DNA of 64,000 nt, from assembly GCA_025964555.1 (NCBI GenBank), contig JAOPYQ010000020.1, positions 1-64,000 of the forward strand, given 5' to 3'. The notes beneath the pieces are model-generated. The model had not been told where the DNA came from. It saw only the letters and a program-made list of their open reading frames with translations, and did no database searches. A program made the position numbers and the translations under genes. Positions 28,278 to 36,110 of this stretch are shown in pieces. The stretch's first letter is position 1, and each line of letters begins with the position of its first letter. Source of the stretch: Thermoleophilia bacterium (GTDB lineage: Bacteria; Actinomycetota; Thermoleophilia; Gaiellales; SKUG01).

Positions 28278-29108
28278 TCAGCAGCCGAAGCGGCGGAAGT
28301 CCTCGGTGGCTTCATCGCGCACGGACGGCGCGAGCGAGTCGTAGATCTCGCACGGCTGCCACGGATCGATGCGGTCGCCGTCGTCGACGGCGGGCTCGGG
28401 CTGGAGCCAGTACGCATCCACGAGCGCACGCCCCGACGCGGCGAGTTCGCGCACGCGCCACTTCGCGCGGTTGCCCACCTCGTGGTCGGCGTCGGGGATC
28501 GAGTAGCCGGTCGCATCGATGCCCGCGGCGCGACACGTCACGAGCGCGCGATCCACGTGGAAGGCGTTGGTGACGACGACCGCGTCGGTGATGCCGAACA
28601 CCTCCTTCGCACGCACGCAGCTGTCCCAGGTGCGTCGTCCGGCGTAGTCCACGGCGACGAGCTCGGGGCTGACGTTCGCCTGCTCGATCGCGTAGCTGCG
28701 CATCACGGTCGGCTCGTCGTGGTACTCCGTGGTGTTGTCACCACTCATCACGAGCATGTCGACGCGCCCTGCCTCGAGCAGCTGCACGGCGCCGTCGATG
28801 CGCTCGCGCAGCAGCTTGGTCGGCTGCTCGCCGATGACACCCGCACCGAGCACGATCGCAGCGCGGCGCTCGGACCCGGAGAGCCTCGGCAGGTCGCTCG
28901 GCGTGTGGGCGACCTCGCCGCGCGCGAGCACGAACGTCGTCACTCGCGGGGCGACCGCTCCCGCCAGCGCAAGCATCACGACGAGCCACGCCGCGCGACG
29001 CAGCCACCGGACCGAACGTGATCGGCCCCGTCGACTGACATCGGCGTGCGGCGTCACGCCGAGATCGTCGCGGCCGCGATCGAGCAGGCTGTCAGCCACC
29101 GGTGTCAC
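28278..29108 (-). CDS. SanA/YdcF-like DUF218 membrane protein
   Basis: Predicted 276 residues. One membrane helix at about 35-55 after a basic segment (RSVRWLRRA), then a DUF218 domain outside: AAIVLGAGV, MLVMSGDNTTEYHDEP and VVVTNAFHVDRAL. Proteins of this group (SanA, YdcF, ElyC) are linked to envelope integrity and peptidoglycan precursor flow; no catalytic mechanism is established. The GTG at 29108 overlaps the stop of rdgB by four bases. Two Cys (about 178 and the very end) are not family hallmarks. Confidence 0.8.
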   Translation of the reverse strand: MTPVADSLLDRGRDDLGVTPHADVSRRGRSRSVRWLRRAAWLVVMLALAGAVAPRVTTFVLARGEVAHTPSDLPRLSGSERRAAIVLGAGVIGEQPTKLLRERIDGAVQLLEAGRVDMLVMSGDNTTEYHDEPTVMRSYAIEQANVSPELVAVDYAGRRTWDSCVRAKEVFGITDAVVVTNAFHVDRALVTCRAAGIDATGYSIPDADHEVGNRAKWRVRELAASGRALVDAYWLQPEPAVDDGDRIDPWQPCEIYDSLAPSVRDEATEDFRRFGC

Positions 29109-29710
29109 GCGGGCGTCAGCAGCCTCGTCTGGAGCTCACGCGCGGCGCGTGCGCGATGGGACATGCCGGCCTTCACGTCCGAGCCGAGCTGCGCGAACGA
29201 ACGGTCGTGGCCCTCGGGAATGAACACGGGGTCGTAGCCGAAGCCGCCATCGCCGGCAGGCTCGTGGGCGATGCTGCCCTCGACGAACCCGGTCGCGTGC
29301 GTCTCGACCCCGTCGGGGGAGAGCATCACCAGCACGCACGCGAAGCGCGCGCTGCGCAGCTCCGCATCCGCGAACCGTTCGAGGCGTCGCAGCAGCAGGC
29401 GAACGTTGCCGTCGTCGGTGGCGTCGTCACCCGCGAAGCGCGCGCTGTGCACACCCGGGGCGCCGTCGAGCGCATCGACGATCAGCCCCGAATCGTCTGC
29501 GACGACCCAGCGGTCCGGATACATGGCCGCGCCTGCGTGCGCCTTGATCCGCGCGTTGTCGAGGAACGTCGTCCCGATCTCGGGCGGCAGGACCGTTCCG
29601 AGCGGCAACGGCTCGAGGGTGAACTCGGTCAGCAGGTCGCCGAGCTCGAGCACCTTGTGCGCGTTTCCGGTGCAGACGACGGCTGATCGTTCGGGCGCGA
29701 CGGAGTTCAT
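29105..29710 (-). CDS. rdgB: dITP/XTP pyrophosphatase
   Basis: Predicted 201 residues. It hydrolyses non-canonical purine nucleoside triphosphates (dITP, XTP) to monophosphate, keeping them out of DNA and RNA. Motifs: TGNAHKVLELGDLL near the start, ADDSGLIVDALDGAPGVHSARFAG in the middle, GFGYDPVF and the final S-H-R-A-R-A helix. Length is normal. The ATG at 29710 has TACCAT 6 bases upstream, so the gene is probably also transcribed from its own leaderless promoter. It lies downstream of rph, a common pairing in actinobacteria, and overlaps the SanA/YdcF-like gene. Confidence 0.93.
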   Translation of the reverse strand: MNSVAPERSAVVCTGNAHKVLELGDLLTEFTLEPLPLGTVLPPEIGTTFLDNARIKAHAGAAMYPDRWVVADDSGLIVDALDGAPGVHSARFAGDDATDDGNVRLLLRRLERFADAELRSARFACVLVMLSPDGVETHATGFVEGSIAHEPAGDGGFGYDPVFIPEGHDRSFAQLGSDVKAGMSHRARAARELQTRLLTPA

Positions 29711-29716
29711 GCACCC

Positions 29717-29722
29717 ATGGTA
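29717..29722 (-). promoter_or_regulatory. -10 box (TACCAT) of rdgB
   Basis: TACCAT, 6 bases, ATG at 29710; there is no ribosome binding site. An internal promoter between rph and rdgB is inferred. Confidence 0.5.
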
Positions 29723-29793
29723 CCCGCAGCGTCGGGTGGGCACGCAGGTTCCCTGATCAGGCCGTCGATTCGCTCGATGGCCTAGCGACCGGT

Positions 29794-30579
29794 TCAGCCA
29801 GCGACGGCGGCGTGCTGGAGCACGCGAATCTGCTCGCAGCCGGCGAGGCCGAGGTCGAGCATCGCGTCGAGCTGCTCGCGCGTGAACGTGGCGCCCTCGG
29901 CGGAGGACTGCACCTCCACGAGCTGGCCGGTGCCGGTGGCGACCAGGTTCATGTCGACGTCGGCGGTGGAGTCCTCGACGTACTCGAGGTCGAGCCGCGC
30001 TCCGCCGGCGAGCATGCCGATGCTCACCGCCGCCACGGTGTCGACGATCGGGGATTCCTCGATGAGGCCCTCCTCGGCGAGGCGCTGGCAGGCCATCTGC
30101 AGCGCGACGAACCCGCCGCTGATCGCCGCGCAACGCGTGCCGCCGTCGGCGTCGATGACGTCACAGTCGATCGTGACGAGCCGCTCGCCGAGCGATTCCA
30201 TGTCCACGACGGCGCGCAGGCTGCGGCCGATGAGGCGCGAGATCTCGATCGTGCGGCCGTCCATCTTGCCCTTGCGCGAGTCGCGTCGGCGGCGCTCGCC
30301 GGTCGCGGCCGGCAGCATGTCGTACTCGGCGGTGACCCAGCCCTTGCCCTTGCCCGCCATCCAGCGCGGAACCTGCTCCTCGACGCTCGCGGCGCACAGC
30401 ACGCGCGTGCCGCCGCACTCCACCAGCACCGACGCGTAGGCGTTGCGCGTGAAGCCGGGCGTGAAGCGCATCGGGCGCAGCGCGTCGTGCGCGCGGCCCT
30501 TGGGGCGCGGGACCGGATGCGTGGGAACGGCAAGCGTCGTGTCGGTCGCGGCGGTTTCGGGCGTGGTGGTCACGGACAT
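29794..30579 (-). CDS. rph: ribonuclease PH
   Basis: Predicted 261 residues. It trims the 3' ends of tRNA precursors by phosphorolysis. The core is easily recognised: RPMRFTPGF, WVTAEYDMLPAATGERRRRDSRKGKMDGRTIEISRLIGRSLRAVVD, TIDCDVIDADGGTRCAAISGG and the late DVDMNLVATG. An N-terminal extension of about 30 residues, rich in Thr and Pro, is longer than usual. GAGGAG lies only two bases before the ATG at 30579 but 8 bases before the GTG at 30573, so the GTG may be the real start. A TAGCAT -10-like box is at 30613-30618, leaving a leader of about 25 bases. Confidence 0.95.
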   Translation of the reverse strand: MSVTTTPETAATDTTLAVPTHPVPRPKGRAHDALRPMRFTPGFTRNAYASVLVECGGTRVLCAASVEEQVPRWMAGKGKGWVTAEYDMLPAATGERRRRDSRKGKMDGRTIEISRLIGRSLRAVVDMESLGERLVTIDCDVIDADGGTRCAAISGGFVALQMACQRLAEEGLIEESPIVDTVAAVSIGMLAGGARLDLEYVEDSTADVDMNLVATGTGQLVEVQSSAEGATFTREQLDAMLDLGLAGCEQIRVLQHAAVAG

Positions 30580-30612
30580 TTCTCCTCGGCATGCATGGGC
30601 GGCAACGCCGGC

Positions 30613-30618
30613 ATGCTA
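30613..30618 (-). promoter_or_regulatory. -10 box (TAGCAT) of rph
   Basis: TAGCAT on the minus strand, about 33 bases upstream of the rph start, with a ribosome binding site in between; a conventional leadered promoter. Confidence 0.45.
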
Positions 30619-30664
30619 CCGGCAGCGCGATGCGGCCGGCGGGCGATGCACGAAGGAGTACGAC

Positions 30665-31033
30665 ATGGCGGAGTCGCGCAGCGAATCCCAGGCGCAGATG
30701 GGGGGACCGGCGTCGGTGGCGTCGGCGCTGCACGTGCTCGACCGGCACGCCCGCACACTGGTGGGCCTCGCACTGGCCCAGCACTCGGTGCAGGGCGGCG
30801 ACATCGCCGAGGGCGTCGTGGAGCTCCACGACCGTCTCTCCCAGCTGCTGCACGCGATCTCGCTCGAGCACGGCACCGACGCGATGTCGACGGCTGCCGA
30901 GTACGCGGCCCGCGCCCAGGAAGCCGGTTCGCTGTACCCGGGCGACGAGCTCGAGACGTTCCTGCGCGACGTCGCTGCAGGCGTGCGCGCCACGGCGAAG
31001 GACCTGACGAAGTCCACGCCGTTCGGGTCGTAG
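30665..31033 (+). CDS. small helical protein of unknown function
   Basis: Predicted 122 residues, with a GAAGGAG site six bases before the ATG. The sequence is mostly amphipathic helix: ALHVLDRHARTLVGLALAQHS, ELHDRLSQLLHAISLEHG, AAEYAARAQEAG and a C-terminal DLTKSTPFGS. No motif or membrane helix. It is divergent from rph. Not recognised; possibly a small regulatory or accessory protein. Confidence 0.75.
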   Translation: MAESRSESQAQMGGPASVASALHVLDRHARTLVGLALAQHSVQGGDIAEGVVELHDRLSQLLHAISLEHGTDAMSTAAEYAARAQEAGSLYPGDELETFLRDVAAGVRATAKDLTKSTPFGS

Positions 31034-31133
31034 GACCCCCGGCGCGATCGCAGCCCCTTCGCCGCGATGCGTTCGATGAGCGAAGGACCTCGAGATTTCG
31101 TCGACTCGAGCGCGTGTCGCTGTCTGGACCGGG

Positions 31134-31154
31134 TAGATTGGACCGACCGGTCCA
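31134..31154 (+). promoter_or_regulatory. -10 box overlapping a TetR-type palindromic operator
   Basis: TAGATT at 31134-31139 is a candidate -10. It runs directly into TGGACCGACCGGTCCA at 31139-31154, a palindrome with perfect 6-bp arms (TGGACC / GGTCCA) and a 4-base centre. This has the same layout as TetR-family sites, for example the NemR box of E. coli. A further half-site TGGACC is at 31125-31130. It lies 24 bases upstream of the ATG at 31178. The TetR gene at 32747-33355 is a candidate binder. Confidence 0.55.
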
Positions 31155-31177
31155 TACATCGGTAGCGGCGGGGGCAC

Positions 31178-31600
31178 ATGCGCAAGTGGTACACAGACGA
31201 TCGTGGCAGCGACCAGTCCGCTGCGTGGATCGACGCGCTCTACGACCGTGTCGGTGATGGCGCCTGGCGCCTGGCCCGACGGTCGTTGGACGATGACGCC
31301 GCAGCTGCAGAGCTGGTCGTTCGCGCATTCCGCGAGTTCCTGGATTCCGGTGGTCGCGACGACGTCGAGCTGTTGCGGTGCGTGCTCGACCACGTGAAGC
31401 AACACCGTTCCGAACGGCTGTCAGGTCGCCCGCGCGCCGAGCGGCGGACGTCCACCGACGTGCGTGACGCGTTCGAGCTGATCTACGTCGGCGGGGCTCG
31501 GATCACCGACGTCGCCCAGCTCACCGGCTGCAGTGTCGGCGAGCTGTCGCGGCGGCTGATCGACTCCGTTCGCGACCCCCAGCTGGCCCAAGCCCGCTGA
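31178..31600 (+). CDS. degenerate ECF sigma-factor-like protein
   Basis: Predicted 140 residues. The first half (DALYDRVGDGAWRLARRSLDDDAAAAELVVRAFREFL) resembles sigma region 2, and the second half (DAFELIYVGGARITDVAQLTGCSVGELSRRLI) resembles the region 4 helix-turn-helix. It is shorter than the usual 160-200 residues, and the aromatic-rich part of region 2.3-2.4 that melts DNA is not evident, so its ability to act as a sigma factor is doubtful. A GGGGG site precedes the ATG. A palindromic operator lies in its promoter. Confidence 0.6.
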   Translation: MRKWYTDDRGSDQSAAWIDALYDRVGDGAWRLARRSLDDDAAAAELVVRAFREFLDSGGRDDVELLRCVLDHVKQHRSERLSGRPRAERRTSTDVRDAFELIYVGGARITDVAQLTGCSVGELSRRLIDSVRDPQLAQAR

Positions 31601-31660
31601 TGGGAAGGTTGGCCGAGGTTCTTCGTGTAGCAGCGTGCACTCCGGGCACGACCAGCTGAC

Positions 31661-32746
31661 ATGGACGACAGATCCAGCAATCCGCCAGCGCAGGCGACAC
31701 GGCGTGCAGGTTCGCTCGATTTTCGACGGCTGTTCGAGGCCGCGCCCGCGCCGTATCTGGTCCTTGATCCGGACCTGACGATCGTCGCCGTGAGCGACGC
31801 GTACCTGCGCGCGACGATGACCCGACGCGACGAGATCGTGGGCCGGGGGATCTTCGACGTGTTCCCGGACAACCCGGACGATCCCGACGCGACCGGTGAG
31901 CGCAACCTTCGCGCATCGTTCGATCGCGTCCTGATCGACGGCGTGACGGACGTGATGGCGACGCAGAAGTACGACATCCGCCTGCCCGTGGATCAGGGAG
32001 GCGGGTACGAGGTTCGGTACTGGGGGCCCGTCAACTCACCCGTGTTCGCCGACGACGGCAGCGTCACGTTCGTCATTCACCGCGTCGACGACGTCACCGA
32101 CCTCGTGAGGTTGCAGGAGACGGGCGCGCGCCTCGAGCAGGACCTGGAGCTGGTCCGTGAACCGGCCCGGGTCGCGGCCGCGGAGTACCGTCGTGCGCTG
32201 CTCGACTACACGCAGCTGGTGCGTCACAGGCTTGCGAACCCGCTCACTGCGCTCACGGCAGGCGTGATGACGCTCCGCGACCTCGACGACTCCATGGACG
32301 ACGGGACACGCCAGGAGATCCTGGAGGCGATGATCGAGACCGCGAACCGGCTCGAGCGGGCGGTGCTGCACCCCGAGCTGGACACCGGGGTCGAAGGGGG
32401 ACTGCAGGTGATTCCCGACGTGTCGGGGGAGCTCACGGGCCTCATCGAGGTGGTCGCCGTCAAGAGCGAGCAGCACTCGCGTGAGATCAACGAGCGCATC
32501 GTCGCGCAGGTCGAGGGATTCGGCGCCCGTACCGTCGAGGTCTTCTGCGAGTGCTGGGCCCCGCAGTGCAAGGGCACGATGATGATGCCGCTGCGCGAGT
32601 ACTTCACCATCCACCAGGACGAGTCTCGGTTCGTGATCAGCCCCGGGCACGACCTGCCCTCGATCGAGGACGTCGTTGATCGGCGCGAGGACCGATGGGT
32701 GGTCCAGAAGAAACCCGACGCACTGCGTGCGGCCGACGATTCGTGA
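31661..32746 (+). CDS. PAS-HisKA-like sensor lacking an ATPase domain, with a Cys-rich tail
   Basis: Predicted 361 residues, cytoplasmic. A PAS domain (about 20-145: [30 protein letters not shown]) is followed by a coiled segment and a HisKA-like helical pair around [21 protein letters not shown], in which an R-H-R-L-A-N-P-L-T pattern resembles the phospho-acceptor H box. No HATPase motifs (N, G1, G2) follow. The last 75 residues instead form a small domain with a CECWAPQC cluster and [15 protein letters not shown], a type seen as stand-alone or fused module in Thermoleophilia (from memory). It overlaps no neighbour and abuts the convergent TetR gene with no gap. Confidence 0.65.
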   Translation: MDDRSSNPPAQATRRAGSLDFRRLFEAAPAPYLVLDPDLTIVAVSDAYLRATMTRRDEIVGRGIFDVFPDNPDDPDATGERNLRASFDRVLIDGVTDVMATQKYDIRLPVDQGGGYEVRYWGPVNSPVFADDGSVTFVIHRVDDVTDLVRLQETGARLEQDLELVREPARVAAAEYRRALLDYTQLVRHRLANPLTALTAGVMTLRDLDDSMDDGTRQEILEAMIETANRLERAVLHPELDTGVEGGLQVIPDVSGELTGLIEVVAVKSEQHSREINERIVAQVEGFGARTVEVFCECWAPQCKGTMMMPLREYFTIHQDESRFVISPGHDLPSIEDVVDRREDRWVVQKKPDALRAADDS

Positions 32747-33355
32747 TCAGTCGGCAGCGTGGAGGCGCAGGTGCACGAGCGCCGCGTCGAGCGCGATGCG
32801 CAGCTGGGCCGGGTCGCGCCTGACCTGGGTCAGCACGAGACCGCCCTGCACTGCGGCCATGGTCGACGTCGCGAGCCGAGCAGTGTCGCAGTCCGCCCGC
32901 AACTGGCCGGACGCTCGCATCGAGGCGAGGCCCGTCGCCAGACGAGCTTCCCACGCATCGAAGGATTCGATGAGCAGGCGGCGTGACGGCTCGTCGCGGT
33001 CTGCGAGGGCTCCCGTCAGCGACGCGAGCGGGCATCCGCCGCGCGCGTCGAGGGTGACCTGCAGCTCGACGAGGCAGTCGAACCATCGCTCGATCGCGTC
33101 CCAGTCGGCGAGCTCGGCCATGAGCTCGGCCTGGACCTCGAGGACGTTCGCGCCCGTCGCGGCGACGGCCGCGCGGACGAGGTCGTCGCGGTCGGTGAAG
33201 TAGTGGTACAGCTGGCCCTTGCTGGCACCAGCGACCGTGAGCACCTGGTCCAGGCTCATCGCGGCGACGCCGCGTTCGGCGATCGCGCTCGTCGCCGCCC
33301 GCACGATCCGTTCACGGGTAGCGATGCCCTGAGCTGTCAGCTGGCGTTCCTGCAC
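32747..33355 (-). CDS. TetR-family transcriptional regulator
   Basis: Predicted 202 residues. An N-terminal TetR DNA-binding domain (TRERIVRAATSAIAERGVAAMSLDQVLTVAGASKGQLYHYFTDRDDLVRAA) is followed by a ligand-binding domain with GGCPLASL, a pattern shared with the NemR/YxaF branch. The start chosen is the GTG at 33355, six bases after a TACGCT box, giving a leaderless mRNA; an ATG at 33406 would add 17 residues. It is divergent from the NlpC/P60 operon and could control it. The palindrome upstream of the sigma-like gene at 31178 fits this family. Confidence 0.85.
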   Translation of the reverse strand: MQERQLTAQGIATRERIVRAATSAIAERGVAAMSLDQVLTVAGASKGQLYHYFTDRDDLVRAAVAATGANVLEVQAELMAELADWDAIERWFDCLVELQVTLDARGGCPLASLTGALADRDEPSRRLLIESFDAWEARLATGLASMRASGQLRADCDTARLATSTMAAVQGGLVLTQVRRDPAQLRIALDAALVHLRLHAAD

Positions 33356-33361
33356 GTACGC

Positions 33362-33367
33362 AGCGTA
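33362..33367 (-). promoter_or_regulatory. -10 box (TACGCT) of the TetR gene
   Basis: TACGCT, 6 bases, GTG at 33355; leaderless arrangement. Confidence 0.5.
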
Positions 33368-33437
33368 CTCCGCTCCGGCGTCATGTGCGCCGAAAACGCT
33401 GCGCATTGCACGTGCCGAGGCCGATTCCGCGCTTCGC

Positions 33438-33443
33438 TAGACT
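33438..33443 (+). promoter_or_regulatory. -10 box (TAGACT) of the NlpC/P60 - MurD-like - LysW-like operon
   Basis: TAGACT, 7 bases, ATG at 33451; no ribosome binding site. The first gene of a four-gene operon is thus leaderless. Confidence 0.55.
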
Positions 33444-33450
33444 TGCAGGG

Positions 33451-34404
33451 ATGGATTCCGCTGCCCCGGACGCTCCCGCCCGATCCGCCCTGACGACCGA
33501 CGCCCTCGAGGCGGCGGTTCGCACGGCATTGGCGGGCGCCTACGCGCTGCCGATCGTGGTCGCGCTCGACGACGCGGAGCGCATCGCGGTGCTCGCCGGC
33601 AAGCCGCTCGAGCTGGCTCGAGGCGTCGTGGGCGAACTCCACGGCGCTGACGCGGCAGCCCGCATCGTCGAACTGGACTACGCGACCCTGCCGTGGTTCG
33701 CGGTGCCGGAGACGGGCCTGCGCCTGTGGCGCCAGCACGGCCGCGAGGCCGCCGACGGCGAACTCGTGACCGAGCTCGAGGCGGGAGATCCGCCGGTGCA
33801 GGTCGTCGCCGTCATCGAGGACGCCTGGACGCTGCTGCGCCTCGCCGACGGCGCGCAGGGCTGGGTGTCGCAGGACGGTCGCGGGCTGGACCCCGCCGAT
33901 GCGCCGCGCGACGAGCTCGCGGACGGCGCGCTGGTGGACGTCGACCGGTTCATCGAGACGGCCGAGTCGTTCGTCGACGTGCCCTACGTGTGGGGCGGCA
34001 CGACCGACGCCGGCGTGGACTGCTCCGGACTCGTGCAGCGTGCCGCCTGGCGCGCAGGTGGGTGCTGGCTGCCGCGCCACTCGCGCGCGCTGCTGACGGT
34101 CGGCGCCCGAGTCGCCCCGTCCAAGCTCGAGCGTGGCGACGTGCTCGTGCTGCAGCGCGACCCCAAGACGTACGAGGCCGAGCAGCGTGCACAGCTCGAA
34201 GCGCTCGCAGGCGACGAGCAGCGCACGGGCGCGGTGCCGTCCCACGGCCCCGCGATCCATCCGATGCACGTGGCGATCGCGCTGTCGGCCGACGAGGTGC
34301 TGCACGCGAGTCGCGACGCGATGCGCGTCACCCACGAGCCGCTCGCGTCGCTCAAGCAGCGCTACCGCGTGCTGGGCGTGCGGCGTCTGGGTGTCGACGC
34401 ATGA
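33451..34404 (+). CDS. NlpC/P60-family cysteine peptidase
   Basis: Predicted 317 residues. The C-terminal NlpC/P60 domain has the catalytic Cys191 in GVDCSGLVQ, and His273 in HPMHVAIAL, followed by a third-residue candidate in LHASRDA. Such enzymes usually cut gamma-D-Glu-diaminopimelate bonds in peptidoglycan. The N-terminal 150 residues hold an SH3-like beta segment (VQVVAVIEDAWTLLRLADGAQGWV). Notably there is no signal peptide, so it would act in the cytoplasm, for example in muropeptide or peptide recycling. The 3' end overlaps the MurD-like gene (ATGA). Confidence 0.85.
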   Translation: MDSAAPDAPARSALTTDALEAAVRTALAGAYALPIVVALDDAERIAVLAGKPLELARGVVGELHGADAAARIVELDYATLPWFAVPETGLRLWRQHGREAADGELVTELEAGDPPVQVVAVIEDAWTLLRLADGAQGWVSQDGRGLDPADAPRDELADGALVDVDRFIETAESFVDVPYVWGGTTDAGVDCSGLVQRAAWRAGGCWLPRHSRALLTVGARVAPSKLERGDVLVLQRDPKTYEAEQRAQLEALAGDEQRTGAVPSHGPAIHPMHVAIALSADEVLHASRDAMRVTHEPLASLKQRYRVLGVRRLGVDA

Positions 34405-35945
34405 GCCACGGCCTCGTCACCGACGCGCCGATCACGCGCGACGCGCTCCTCGCGCTGCGCGACCAGCCGGTCCACATCGTCGGCGGAGCCAGCGCAGAGG
34501 GCATCGCGGTGCTGCGACTGCTGCTGGCGTTCGAGTTCACGAACGTCATCGTCCACGACATGCGCCCCCGCGAGGAGCTGCGCAAGGCATTTCGCACCAC
34601 GCACGGCGCCTTCTCGCGCCAGGAGCAGGACGCGCTCTGGGCGACGCTCGAGCCGATCCTCGACAACGGTCGGTACGACGGGCACTACCTCGACGGCATC
34701 GGTGCAGCCGCGCTCGTGGTGCTCGGCCAGGGCTGGTACCTCGTTCCGCAGAATCGCGAGCGCATCGTCGCGTCCGTGCCCGCGAGCGCGCGCCTGACGA
34801 GCATGGTCGACCTGTACTTCGCGCTGCATCGCGGCCCGATCGCGGGCATCACCGGCACCAATGGCAAGTCGACGACCGTCGCGCTCGTCGAGCACCTGCT
34901 GCGCACCGCGAAGGTGCGCCACCGCACCGCGGGCAACGAGCGCTCGAGCCGCCAGTTCCTGCCGGAGATCGACTCGGTCCAGGCAGGCACCTGGGGCCTG
35001 CTGGAGATCTCCAACCGCCAGCTGCTGCAGACCTCGCGCAGCCCGCAGGTCGCGGCAATCACCGCGCTGACGCCCGACCACCTCGACGAGCACGGCGGCC
35101 TCGCCGGCTACGAGGCGAGCAAGGCGCGGCTGTTCGCGCACCAGCACGCGAAGGACATCGCGATCGCCAACGCCGACGACGCACAGGCGCTCCGCGCCGC
35201 GTCGCTGTCGCCGGCGGCCGCCGCCGGTCGCCTGGTGCGCTGCGGCACGGGCGACCATGCATCGCCCAGCGTGACGTGGCGCGACGGCGTCCTCATCGCG
35301 CAGGACGTCCCGACCCAGGACGGCGACGGCGTGCGTGACGGCACGTTCGTCGTCGCGACGGCGGGCGACCTGCAGCTGCCGGGCGTGCACAACCGTCGCA
35401 ACGCCGCCGTCGCGGTGGCCGTGGCGCTGGCGTGTGGCGCCGACTCCACGTCGATCGCGGCGGGACTGCGCACCTTCCGCGGCAAGGCGCTGCGGCTGCA
35501 GCAGCTCGAGGAGGTCGGTGGCGTCAGCGTGTGGAGCGACATCAAGTCGACCACGCCCGAAGCCACGGTCGCTGCGCTCGATGCGCTGTCGGGGCGTCGC
35601 GTGGTGCTCATCGCAGGTGGCGACGACAAGGGCCTCGACTACGGCCCGCTCGCGCAGGCGATCGTCACGAGCGGAGCACGGACGCTCGCCGTTCCGGGCA
35701 GCGCGACCGACAAGCTCGAGCGCGAAGTCGCCCGCATCGACGCATCGACGCCCGACACGTTCCGGCGCGTGGACGACCTCGAGCAGGCGCTCGACCGGGC
35801 GTTCGAGCTGGCCGCGTCCGGCGACTGCGTCATCGTTTCGCCCGCCGCAGCGGGGTTCTGGACGAGCCAGCTGCAGGGTGGAACTTCCCTGCGCAGCCTC
35901 GTGCGGAAGCGCGCGACCGTATCCAAGGAGCCACACCAGCCATGA
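34401..35945 (+). CDS. MurD-like Mur ligase
   Basis: Predicted 514 residues. Mur ligases join an amino acid to a carboxyl group using ATP. The P-loop is GTNGKST at 152-158, followed by the EISNRQL segment, the TALTPDHLDEH motif (middle domain), and the C-terminal SDIKSTTPEATVAAL and LIAGGDDKGLDYGPL stretches that correspond to the DSKATN and GGxDKG motifs of MurD. The N-terminal domain resembles the nucleotide-sugar-binding fold. It could be the cell's MurD or a paralogue used elsewhere; the neighbours (a cytoplasmic NlpC/P60 peptidase and a LysW-like carrier) are not those of a dcw cluster. Overlaps both neighbours by four bases. Confidence 0.85.
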   Translation: MSHGLVTDAPITRDALLALRDQPVHIVGGASAEGIAVLRLLLAFEFTNVIVHDMRPREELRKAFRTTHGAFSRQEQDALWATLEPILDNGRYDGHYLDGIGAAALVVLGQGWYLVPQNRERIVASVPASARLTSMVDLYFALHRGPIAGITGTNGKSTTVALVEHLLRTAKVRHRTAGNERSSRQFLPEIDSVQAGTWGLLEISNRQLLQTSRSPQVAAITALTPDHLDEHGGLAGYEASKARLFAHQHAKDIAIANADDAQALRAASLSPAAAAGRLVRCGTGDHASPSVTWRDGVLIAQDVPTQDGDGVRDGTFVVATAGDLQLPGVHNRRNAAVAVAVALACGADSTSIAAGLRTFRGKALRLQQLEEVGGVSVWSDIKSTTPEATVAALDALSGRRVVLIAGGDDKGLDYGPLAQAIVTSGARTLAVPGSATDKLEREVARIDASTPDTFRRVDDLEQALDRAFELAASGDCVIVSPAAAGFWTSQLQGGTSLRSLVRKRATVSKEPHQP

Positions 35946-36103
35946 CCATCATCGCCACCTGCCCCGTCTGCGACGAGGACATCGACCTCGACGACGACGT
36001 CGAGCTGAGCGAGGTCGTGGTCTGCGCGAGCTGCGAGCGCGAAGTCGAAGTCGTCTCGCTCGACCCGCTCACGCTCGTGGAGTGGGAAGAGGAAGAGAAG
36101 TAG
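35942..36103 (+). CDS. LysW/ArgW-like amino-group carrier protein
   Basis: Predicted 53 residues. A zinc-ribbon-like protein with CPVC at 7-10 and CASC at 28-31, then an acidic tail EWEEEEK. LysW proteins carry an amino acid on their C-terminal Glu during lysine or arginine synthesis or in some secondary metabolites; their usual ending is EDWGE. Here the tail is similarly acidic but ends in Lys, so attachment at the last residue is doubtful. The start overlaps the MurD-like stop (ATGA). No LysX-type ligase, kinase or reductase is near, so lysine synthesis is not supported by context. Confidence 0.65.
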   Translation: MTIIATCPVCDEDIDLDDDVELSEVVVCASCEREVEVVSLDPLTLVEWEEEEK

Positions 36104-36110
36104 CGTCGGG

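Noticed and set aside
35942-36103. Lysine biosynthesis via LysW
   Set aside because: No LysX, LysZ, LysY, LysJ or LysK homologue lies nearby and the C-terminus is not the usual EDWGE, so the pathway is not assigned.
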